A stretch of DNA of 39,210 bases, taken from positions 36,024 to 75,233 of the forward strand of contig NW_014577461.1 in NCBI RefSeq assembly GCF_000485595.1, read 5' to 3'. Shown in pieces: positions 12,176 through 23,800 of the stretch (position 1 is its first letter; every line of letters begins with the position of its first letter). The DNA is from Priapulus caudatus. Taxonomy: Eukaryota; Priapulida; Priapulimorpha; Priapulimorphida; Priapulidae. Both the position numbers and the translations under genes were made by a program. The notes beneath the pieces are model-generated. The model had not been told where the DNA came from, made no database searches, and saw only the letters and a program-made list of their open reading frames with translations.

Positions 12176-15100
12176 TTAGGCGAATGGGTTTGATTGAATG
12201 ATCAATGAAAGCAGTCCTCGGCCCGCCAACGAGCGATAGTTGATCATCACACGTTACACGAATGTTGTGCGCCGGTGGCCGGTGTAATTACTACCGTACT
12301 TTGTTCAACTTCACCAGAACTCGATATGTAGACGAGCTTGTCGACGAGACGGCTTTGTTGCGGACATCGTACGCACGGGGTCTGCTCCTGCTGCAGCTGC
12401 ATCCGCGGCTAGCACCTCTCAGCGCCGACTGCGCTCTAGGGTTCAGATCCCGGCTGTCCTTCTCTCTGCCGAGCAGACATGGGAACACGTGGATCCCCTA
12501 TATCACTCACACGCTGCATCACCTGAATCCCTTGATGAATAACTGATTGAAATAAGGACTGAATGAAGTAAATGACTGAATTAACTCGATTGAAATAAAT
12601 ACTGATGAATAAATGAGCTGAATAACTAGATCACTGCAACACTGAGTTATGTAATAGATCAGTGATATTGGGCAACGACGCCGAAAACTTAACGACAGCG
12701 AATAGGCGTGGAAGGAAGGGGGATGACGTCAACACGCGCGCCCGCGGGGCCACCGTGAGTGCACGAAACACGGGTGACTGCGTTACATGACGAGCGTGGT
12801 GGCAACACAAAAGGTTACGACGACGCGAAGTGTGACCGCGGAAAGTCACCAGTGACAAACCGTAGCGGCTGAAGATCGTCCAATCTGTTTGTTTTTTATC
12901 TTGGCCTCTCTTTAACATTACATGTATCTAAGATGGCCGCGCGTGATGCAACAAGCTGCCACGTAAGAATCAGGCACCGTGGTCATGTGAATGCGCGATT
13001 ACAATTTGGCATCTAAATGTAACGCTAAGAAATAGATGCAAGGCAACAGATAAATAACAGAAGAAGACAACAGCATGCGGCGCATGCGTTGCGTGCACGC
13101 CTGTGGTCACGTTGGTGCGGCGGGCTAGCGTCGTGCGCTCACGCGGTACTCACTCATGCTTTAACTCGGCCTTGGCCGAGGTTCCTGCTTCAGCGCAACG
13201 ATTTGAACTTGGCCGTAGCTGTAGTCTGGCTTCGGATGAGGTCGCGCGTGTGTAACTCATCACAGCTCTGTAGGAACATCATCCACAGCGCTTTCTGCAA
13301 AACAAACACACAAAGCAATCCCTGCTGCTTCCACACCGCTATCCCGAATCTCGCATATAATTAAATTGTTAATGTGGATTTATAATATAATTATCATTAT
13401 ATATATACTTAGTATATATTATATTAATATATATATTATATATTAATACTATTAATTAATTAATATATATAATTTTTTTTAACATGAATAGTAAATTCTA
13501 ATAACAGTAATGTTACGTGATCGTAGCCTATCCATGGGAATCCATGGATGAGATTCTATAGATTCTTCAAGCGCGTGTAGTATGGTCGAGAGAGTCTATG
13601 TCCCCAGGCGCGTACCTATCGGTAGGGTACCCTGGGTTCGGTTCGATTATATCGCGAACGGTACCCTGAGTACTATATCTGAATATGCGGACCGTACCTC
13701 GCCTACTCCACTAACGAGTCTAGGGAGTCGCCTACGCCTACTCTCTAACCCTAACCCAACCCTAACCATATCAGATAGTTACCAGGGTACGTTCCGGTAT
13801 ACCGTCTGGGGGACATAGATCCTATGAGCTGTAGTATGAGAAGCGGGTTAAGGCCCATTTAAATGACAATGCTACAGGAGGCCCACAAAGCAAGCGCACG
13901 GGCCCAAGCATGGAGAAGAGCGAGGCCATCAGCGGCCTGCCCTCGTATAACGTCACTCACGTTTCTTTTCCCTTGCAGTGGCTGATACAACTTTGCCGTT
14001 GCCTGCTCCTCATTGTCATCGGTCTCCTCCGGGAAGGTTTCAAGGTAGACACTAAACCTGAAACACGCGGCGTCAGATCGGCGCCTACCACATATACGCC
14101 AGCTATACAGCGAGCTAAGAAGATATAATTGCGCACATTTTGATTAATATGTACAGCCATGAAACATTACCGCTTACAATCACGAGTATATATATGCGTG
14201 CTCTAACATATATGCTATTTCCTGAGTACTTCACAATAATTCACAGCAAACGAGTGACAGTACATGCGTGGCGTAAGGCGACACTGGCCCTCATGCACGG
14301 ACGGCAAATCCTACCATTGCGTCTTCAATGACTTCGCGACGCATTTACTGAGCTTGATATCAGCCATACGCTGCGGGGGACCTTTCTCCACCAAATGGGA
14401 TATCTCTGACAATCGGCCATCGCAATTCAGTAAACAACTGAAAATTCAGATTGCGTCTCCCATATGAATTTTTTTTTCACATTTTTTTTTGTCATAATTA
14501 TGTTAGGCGCTAGATGCTGCTCTAACATGCCGGTTAAAACATTCCGATGTGTCTCTTATATGAAATTCTTCTACCAACTTTTTGTTATAAACGCAGTAGA
14601 GGCTACTGCTCAAAGATGAAGGTAATCTGGTTCTTGTGGGTTCTACTACTGAACTAGCTAGATAGTCTAGCTAAGCTGTGCTCTGTTAAGCTATTTAATG
14701 CAGGCACGCCTAGTGAATACAGAATGCTGCTCTGTGAGGCTGCATGCAATGTGACAGCATAGCTAAAAAAACACAAACAAACGCGTGGCTGTTGTGCTTT
14801 ATCGCGCTTACACGCGATACACAACGACAGACGTGAATTTGCGCCACTTCGTTAACTGAACATGTGGCCAGAAGGTCATTATACGCAGGGTTGATTGCCT
14901 GTTATGCGCCCACTGCATCTCTATCAATATATTACTAACTACTGTTAGTATAATATTAGAGTACCGACCGATGCTAGCGCGAGCGCGCGATCGCAGCGCG
15001 CCCTGGCGTGTCGCTTACCAGCGTTGCCTGCTTTGCTGAAGAAGCGCCTTGTATTGACTGACCGCCGTCTGCTCTGCCCGTCCTTTCGCGTCCTTGCACT

Positions 15101-18100
15101 TGTTCTTTCAACTCGCTCGATGGGTTTGATGAACAGCAAGCGGCGTGTCGCTGTTCTTCATGCGCCAGGAACCTCTTGAAGAACGTCCTGCCTGAAACCT
15201 GTTGTCTTCACCGCCTCCAGTGAAACTCCTGTCGAGAACCCGAGAACGGTTATGACTGCCCATAGCTGTATACTCCGCCGCACTGCGTGGAGTGATGGCA
15301 ACTCAGTGATGAGCCTATATCAAACTAGAGTTTTTCAAAAGTAGCTCTGTAGTTGCTACAGGCTTAACTGCACTACGTGAATAGAGAGTCGTGTCGTGTG
15401 TGTGTCTCAGGTGTATGTGTGCGCACGCCGCGGCGCGTGTTCGTGCGTGCCTCTGTGCGTAGCTGCGAGTGCGGTGAGTGGTGTCGTGTGTGTGTGTGTG
15501 TGCGCGCGCGCGTGTGTGTGTGTGCGCGCGCGTGCGCGTGTGTGTGTGCGTGTGTGTGTGTGCGCGCGCGCGTGTGTGTGTGTGCGCGCGCGCGTGTGGG
15601 TGCGTGTGCGTGCGGGCGTACGTGCGTCCGTGCCTGCATACGTTCGTGTGTACGTACGTACGTTCGTGCTCGCGTGTGTGTGATTGCGTGCGTGTGTGCG
15701 GGCGTGTGCGCGCATGTATATTTGCGCATAATACTTTGGCCGCGGCGGTCTCTGTATGATCTGTCCGTTCTTGCGTATCGTCATGAGAATCTCGTCTGCT
15801 CCCGCCTCCTCCCTGCTCTCCTGTATCGTCGGCACCGGGCTGACGACCGTCTCCGGCACCGTCACCTTCATATCTACGACGCTAGCATTGACGTCCTTCA
15901 CGGCAGCTTTCTCTGTATAAAGAGCAGCGCCATCGGCGGCTGGCTGAAGTGGGGGGAGGGGCGTCAGGGGGGCGGGACCTCTCCTCCCTCCCTCCCTCCC
16001 CGAATACGTTTTGCGACTGCAAGCCAAAATTTTTGGAATGTATGGAAATGAGTTTGTGATGTTTTTTTTCTGTAGTGTCAGGAACAGTGTCAAGGACATT
16101 GACTGTCATTGTCATCGTCAGTGACAGTGTCAGTAACAATGACAGTAACAGTGACAATGACAATGGTAATGACTGTAACAGTGACATTGCTAGTGACAGT
16201 GACAGTGACATTGCTAGTGACAGTGACAGTGACATTGCTAGTGACAGCGCCAGTAACATTGACACTAACAGTGACATTGCCAGTCACAACGACAGTAACA
16301 GTGACAGTAACAGTGACAGTAACGGTGTACGTGTCGGGGACGGCGTCGAGCGGTCGAGGAGTGAGTCGTCAATATATATATATAGGCCTATAGACGATAT
16401 ATATATATATGTATGCGTGACCATGCGTATAGAAGCTTGGCAACGAGAACCAATCTGTCTACGAGACCTAGGAACCCGTTCCCAGAAACATATCAAATAG
16501 TAGTGATTGTCATGAGTCTAAAATCTCATAACTTCTCACACAACGCTTCACTCATCAAGATATGACATTTTAGACTTGTGTCATCATCTCGTGACTATGT
16601 TTGTGATGTTTATGACGCTCTCCTGCGTACTTGGCAGCCACCTGGTCGGCGTTGGTGGTCGCAGGCTTCCCTCATCATCAGTATGGCTGTCCGGAAAGTA
16701 CTTAATGTCACTCGGCACGTCACCTGCAGTCGATTAAAAATCAATGATTGAATAGTGATCGATGAGTGTATAGATTACATCAACATGGCTGTCCGGAATG
16801 TACTTAATGTCACTCGGCACGTCACATGCAGTCGATCAAAGATCAATGATTAAATAGTGATCGATGAGTATATAGATTAGATATGGGGCGGCGGTAACTA
16901 TTCTCATAAGTAACCTAGCTGGGGCTCTATACTTATGCGCGAAACTCGAGCGCGGGAGAATGGCCGTGACGTCATACGAGTATCGCGCGCCACCTGTCTG
17001 ATTGATGTAGTTCGCCAGTAGCAGCGCCCTCTTTGTTCGATGTTCTCTCTGCGATCTGACGTTCATCTCTACTCCGAGCATGCGACTTTGTATGTTCTCA
17101 CGGAAGGCCCGCTGGTCTGCCTCCTGGTAGGCGAGCAAGTCTCCTGCCAGCGCCTGCCACGAACAACGTTCTCCTACGTAAGTCACGTGTGTGATGTATA
17201 AACATGTGTGTGTGTGTGTGCGTGTATGTGTGTGCGTGCGTGCGTGCGTGCGTGCGTGCGTGTGTGTGTGTATACGTGCGTGTCTATGAGTATCATCACC
17301 ATCCCCAATACTTTCGTCATCATGATCATCATGATCATCATCATCCTCATCACCATCATACTCGTCGTCATCATCACCATCACCATCATCAATACTTTCG
17401 TCATCATCATCATCACCACCACCATCATCATCATCACCACCACCATCATCATCATCACCACCACCATCACCACCACCACCATCATCGTCATCATCATCAT
17501 CGTCATCATCATCATCATCATCCTTACCTCGGACACGGCATCTTGCGACGACCTCAACAGGTCGTCTGCCGTGCCGTCCCGCAGTCGCTGCTCAAGCACA
17601 GCTCTACTCATCTCGCCCATGCTGACAGCAGGCAGCGCGTGCAGACACGCAAACACGTCGTCTGCCAGCCTGCCCCGCGTCTCCGGCGGCTCCACTCTGG
17701 CGCGGCGGCAGCGCTCGACGCTCTGCCAGAAGGAGAGCAGCTTCAGCTGAGGCGTCTTCGCTGCCGACGACGACAGGTGCTGCCGCAGGGCGCCGCCGGC
17801 AACGCTGTCCGACATCAGGCCTTCTCTGGTTTTTGATTTCGAGATTCGAGCAGTTGCGGCGTTGCAGAGGGTCGTTGATGAGCGAAGTGTAAGGATTGGG
17901 AGACGGTTGGGAGACGTGGACGTAGCGCCGCCATGTTTGGTGACAGACGCGGCGCCATCTTTGGTTACGAACGCAGCGCCATGTTTGGTTACAGACGCAG
18001 CACCATGTTTGGTGACGGACGCGGCGCCATGTTTGGTGACGTACGCGGCGCCATGTTTGGTGACGTACGCGGCGCCATGTTTGGTGACGTACGCGGCGCC

Positions 18101-20778
18101 ATGTTTGGTGGCAGACGCGTCGCTTTGATGATCTGGTACATACTCGTCACAGCACCCGTCTGGACATTTTGAGTAGGCGGGCATCTCTGGAATTCGTTTA
18201 CCTGTCGATCTCACGGCGCAGTCATCTTTAATCTCCTCATCAGTGAAAACCGGGCTTTCCGTATCCATGGTTACCGCACCGCTGTCATCGTTTCCTATCT
18301 CCGTGGTTTCCACATAACCGTCGTCGTCGTCGTCGCTCGCCGTGCTGATGCAGATGGTAGGAAATGTGAACGTCGGCGTGCCGACGACGTTAGTACCGTG
18401 CGGCGCGACCTCTGGCGGCCGTGCGTCGCCTGACTTCACTCTACCTACGTCACGTCGCGTCATCGAGCTCCTTGCTTCGTCATCTTCCCTCGGCGTCTGT
18501 TGCTGGTGCAGCAGGCATCTAGGAAGCCAGTACTCCGCGAGTGCTCGCAGCACTGAGTTTTGCATTTCTCGCCGCCAGTCGGCGCTGCGATGCGGTCTCG
18601 ATGGTTTCGCATCTACGGCATGTTTTGGCGCGAAATCGTCGCCTTCTTTTCCGGTCCGGTATGCTATAATGAAGAGAGTTCGTTGTGTTTTACTTTCTCA
18701 TTAAACTAATTTTTTTCTTAATTTTATCATGTCTTTTTTTATTTTGTGAAAGTCAACCTTTCTTACCGACGAACATTTGTTAAGCGTTTCGATGAAACAA
18801 TCATTATATATACATTGCCTGTAATTGCACGATGTAACGCGTGTTAATAACTGCAAAGTTTGTTATTAAAAATAAAAAGTACGTGATGATAAATTAATAA
18901 CTAATAACTATGCTAAACAATTAGTGAGCCGTTATCGAATGAAGAAAGCCGTAGAGTGCGCACACGTGTAACTGCTTTGGGAGCGCAGGTCTGGGCCGAC
19001 ACACTTGCCGATCCACCCTGAAATATATATATATACTCCGACGTACCAAAGTAGTATTTGCGCTGCGTCTCACGTAGTGTCGACGCGTCGCCATGCTGCA
19101 GGTCGTGCCATAATCGGATGAGGTGTGCTCCCGGTGACTCATCCATCGTCGTCTGTAGCACGGCAACGTTGTTGGCACTGGGGGAGAAGTGCGGCTCTGC
19201 AGCCACTCCTTACGTTCAACAACAGAGATATAAATCAGAGATAACTGAGATATAACAGAGATAAATGACATGTACAGGAGGCACAAAGCAAGGCACGGGC
19301 AAGCATGGAGAAGGGGGAGGCATCAGCGGCTGCTCTATAACGTCACTCACGTTCCTTCCCTTGCAGTGGCGAACCAACTTTGCCGTGCCCTGGTCCTCAT
19401 TGTCATCGGTCTCCTCGGGAAAGGTTTCAAGGTAGACACTAAACCTGAAACACGCGGTCAGATCTCGCTACCACATATACGCCAGTAATACAGGAGCTAA
19501 GAGATATAATTGCGCACATTTTGATAAATGTACAGCTGAAACATACCGTACAATCACAGTATATATATGCTGCCTCTAACATATATGCTATTTCTGAGCT
19601 ACTTCACAATAATTCACAGCAAACGCAAGTGACAGTACATGCGTGGCTAAGGCGACACTGCTCATGCCCGGACGGCAACCTACCATTGGTCTTCTAATGA
19701 CTTCGCGACGCTGTACTGAGCTGATATCAGCATAGCTGGGGTGACCTTCTCCACAAATGGGATATCTCTGACAACTTCGGCATCGCAATTCAGTAAACCA
19801 ACTGAAAAATTCAGATGCGTCTCCCATATACATTTTCTTCCTCCATTTGTTTTTGTCATAAACGTAGTAGATGCTACTCTAAACATGCGGTAAACATTCC
19901 GATGTGTCTCTTATATGAAATTCTTTCTCCAATTTTTGTTATAAACGCAGTAGATGCTACTGTAAAGATGCGGTAATTGGTCTTGTGGGTTCCACCATGA
20001 ACTAGCTAGTAGTCTAGCTAGCTGTGTCTGTTAAGCTATTTCATGCCAGGACGCCTAGTTGAATACAGAATGCTCTCTGTGAGCTGCTGAGATGTGACAG
20101 CACAGTAAAAAACACACAAACAAACGCGTGGTGTTGTGTTATCGCGCTTACACGCGTACACAACGACAGAACGTAGAATTTGCGCCACTTCGTTACTGAA
20201 CATCGTGGCCAGAAGGTATTATTACGAGGTTGATTGGTTAGCGCCCACTGATCTCTATAATATATACTAACTACTGTTAGTATAATATAGAGATACCGAC
20301 CGTGCTAGCGCGGCGCGCCGATCGCAGCGCGCCCTGGTGTCGCTTACCAGCGTGCTTGCTGAAGAAGCGCCTCTGTATGGACTGCGCCTTGCTCTGCCGC
20401 GTCTTCGCGTCCTTGCACTTGTTCTTCAACTCCTCGATGGCGTTGATGAACAGCAGCGGCGTGTCGCTGTTCTTCTGCGCCAGGAACCTCTTGAAGAACT
20501 CCTGCTGAACGTTGTCCTTCACCGCCTCCAGGAAACTCCTGCGAGAAACCGGGAACGTATGACTGCATAGCTGTATACTCCGCCGCACTGCGTGAGTGAT
20601 ACAACAGTGATGAGCTATATCAACTAGATTTAGAGTAGCTCTGTAGTTGCTACAGGCTTAACTGCACTACGTGAATAGAGAGTGTGCGTGTGTGTGTCAG
20701 TGTGTGTACGAACGCGCGCGCGTGCATGTATGTGCGTGCGCGTGCGTGTGCGTGTGGCGTGTGTGTGTGTGCGCGCGC

Positions 20779-20821
<43 letters not shown>

Positions 20822-23800
20822 CGCGTGTGTGTGTGTGCGCGCGCGCGTGTGTGTGCGTGTGCGTGCGGGCGTACGTGCGTCCGTGCCTGCATACGTTCGT
20901 GTGTACGTACGTACGTTCGTGCTCGCGTGTGTGTGATTGCGTGCGTGTGTGCGGGCGTGTGCGCGCATGTATATTTGCGCATAATACTTTGGCCGCGGCG
21001 GTCTCTGTATGATCTGTCCGTTCTTGCGTATCGTCATGAGAATCTCGTCTGCTCCCGCCTCCTCCCTGCTCTCCTGTATCGTCGGCACCGGGCTGACGAC
21101 CGTCTCCGGCACCGTCACCTTCATATCTACGACGCTAGCATTGACGTCCTTCACGGCAGCTTTCTCTGTATAAAGAGCAGCGCCATCGGCGGCTGGCTGA
21201 AGTGGGGGGAGGGGCGTCAGGGGGGCGGGACCTCTCCTCCCTCCCTCCCCGAATACGTTTTGCGACTGCAAGCTAAAATTTTTGGAATGTATGGAAATAA
21301 ATTTGTGATGTTTTTTTTCTGTAGTGTCAGGAACAGTGTCAAGGACATTGACTGTCATTGTCATCGTCAGTGACAGTGTCAGTAACAATGACAGTAACAG
21401 TGACAATGACAATGGTAATGACTGTAACAGTGACATTGCTAGTGACAGTGACAGTGACATTGCTAGTGACAGTGACAGTGACATTGCTAGTGACAGCGCC
21501 AGTAACATTGACACTAACAGTGACATTGCCAGTGACAACGACAGTAACAGTGACAGTAACAGTGACAGTAACGGTGTACGTGTCGGGGACGGCGTCGAGC
21601 GGTCGAGGAGTGAGTCGTCAATATATATATATAGGCCTATAGACGATATATATATATATGTATGCGTGACCATGCGTATAGAAGCTTGGCAACGAGAACC
21701 AATCTGTCTACGAGACCTAGGAACCCGTTCCCAGAAACATATCAAATAGTAGTGATTGTCATGAGTCTAAAATCTCATAACTTTTCACACAACGCTTCAC
21801 TCGTCAAGATATGACATTTTAGACTTGTGTCATCATCTCGTGACTATATTTGTGATGTTTATGACGATCTTCTGCGTACTTGGCAGCCACCTGGTCGGCG
21901 TTGGTGGTCGCAGGCTTCCCTCGTCATCAGTATGGCTGTCCGGAAAGTACTTAATGTCACTCGGCACGTCACCTGCAGTCGATTAAAAATCAATGATTGA
22001 ATAGTGATCGATGAGTGTATAGATTACATCAACATGGCTGTCCGGAATGTACTTAATGTCACTCGGCACGTCACCTGCAGTCGATTAAAAATCAATGATT
22101 GAATAGTGATCGATGAGTGTATAGATTACATCAACATGGCTGTCCGGAATGTACTTAATGTCACTCGGCACGTCACCTGCAGTCGATTAAAGATCAATGA
22201 TTGAATAGTGATCGATGAGTATATAGATTAGATATGGGGCGGCGGTAACTATTCTCATAAGTAACCTAGCTGGGGCTCTATACTTATGCGCGAAACTCGA
22301 GCGCGGGAGAATGGCCGTGACGTCATACGAGTATCGCGCGCCACCTGTCTGATTGATGTAGTTCGCCAGTAGCAGCGCCCTCTTTGTTCGATGTTCTCTC
22401 TGCGATCTGACGTTCATCTCTACTCCGAGCATGCGACTTTGTATGTTCTCACGGAAGGCCCGCTGGTCTGCCTCCTGGTAGGCGAGCAAGTCTCCTGCCA
22501 GCGCCTGCCAGGAACAACGTTCTCCTACGTCAAGTCACGTGTGTGATATATAAACGTGTGTGTGCGTGTATGTGTGTGTGTGCGTGCGTGCGTGCGTGTG
22601 TGTGTGTGTGTGTATGCGTGCGTGTCTATGAGTATCAACACCATCACCATCACCATCACCAATACTTTCGTCATCATGATCATCATGATCATCATCCTCA
22701 TCATCACCATCACCATCATCAATACTTTCGTCATCATCATCATCACCACCACCATCATCATCATCACCACCACCATCATCACCACCACCATCATCGTCAT
22801 CATCATCATCGTCATCATCATCATCATCATCATCCTTACCTCGGACACGGCATCTTGCGACGACCTCAACAGGTCGTCTGCCGTGCCGTCCCGCAGTCGC
22901 TGCTCAAGCACAGCTCTACTCATCTCGCCCATGCTGACAGCAGGCAGCGCGTGCAGACACGCCAACACGTCGTCTGCCAGCCTGCCCCGCGTCTCCGGCG
23001 GCTCCACTCTGGCGCGGCGGCAGCGCTCGACGCTCTGCCAGAAGGAGAGCAGCTTCAGCTGAGGCGTCTTCGCTGCCGACGACGACAGGTGCTGCCGCAG
23101 GGCGCCGCCGGCGACGCTGTCCGACATCAGGCCTTCTCTGGTTTTTGATTTAGAGATTCGAGCAGTTGAGGCGTTGCAGAGGGTCGTTGATGAGCGAAGG
23201 GTAAGGATTGGGAGACGGTTGGGAGACGTGGACGTAGCGCCGCCATGTTTGGTGACAGACGCGGCGCCATCGTTGGTTACGGACGCAGCGCCATGTTTGG
23301 TGACGGACGCGGCGCCATGTTTGGTGACGTGCGCGGCGTCGTGTTTGGTGACGTACGCGGCGCCATGTTTGGTGACGTACGCGGCGCCATGTTTAGTGGC
23401 AGACGCGTCGCTTTGATGATCTGGTACATACTCGTCACAGCACGCGTCTGGACATTTTGAGTAGGCGGGCATCTCTGGAATTCGTTTCCCTGTCGATCTC
23501 ACGGCGCAGTCATCTTTAATCTCCTCATCAGTGAAAACCGGGCTTTCCGTATCCATGGTTACCGCACCGCTGTCATCGTTTCCTATCTCCGTGGTTTCCA
23601 CATAATCGTCGTCGTCGTCGTCGCTCGCCGTGCTGATGCAGATGGTAGGAAATGTGAACGTCGGCGTGCCGACGACGTTAGTACCGTGCTGCACGACCTC
23701 TGGCGGCCGTGCGTCGCCTGACTTCACTCTACCTACGTCACGTCGCGTCATCGAGCTCCTTGCTTCGTCATCTTCCCTCGGCGTCTGCTGCTGGTGCAGC

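Larger units (their letters stand above)
13868..19268. repeat. Tandem block copy A (5.4 kb)
   Basis: Starts TACAGGAGGC and repeats in the same order and direction from 19,273. It holds RGS22-like exons at 19,047-19,177, 17,528-18,663, 16,994-17,153, 15,735-15,939, 15,019-15,228, 14,315-14,405 and 13,961-14,057. The central 15.36-18.66 kb portion is nearly identical to 20.64-23.95 kb, while 13.87-15.35 kb differs from its partner by many small indels. Copy A lacks the 505-bp insertion seen in copy B. Confidence 0.9.

Noticed and set aside
15377-16051. Cys/Val/Arg-rich and His/Thr/Arg-rich open frames on both strands
   Set aside because: Dinucleotide repeat artefacts; only the part at 15,735-15,939 on the minus strand is supported as an exon.
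16075-16500. Asp/Ser-rich plus-strand open frame (and copy at 21,324-21,749)
   Set aside because: A six-base repeat with a period divisible by three keeps frames open; no splice or start context.
17204-17836. Long His-rich plus-strand open frame (and its copy at 22,543-23,148)
   Set aside because: Produced by the ATC/ACC trinucleotide repeat and by the antisense of the RGS22-like exon; no independent coding evidence.
19366-19444. Plus-strand acceptor-like CCCTTGCAG suggesting a plus-strand exon
   Set aside because: The minus-strand reading has correct acceptor, donor and phase within the RGS22-like gene; the plus-strand match is coincidental.
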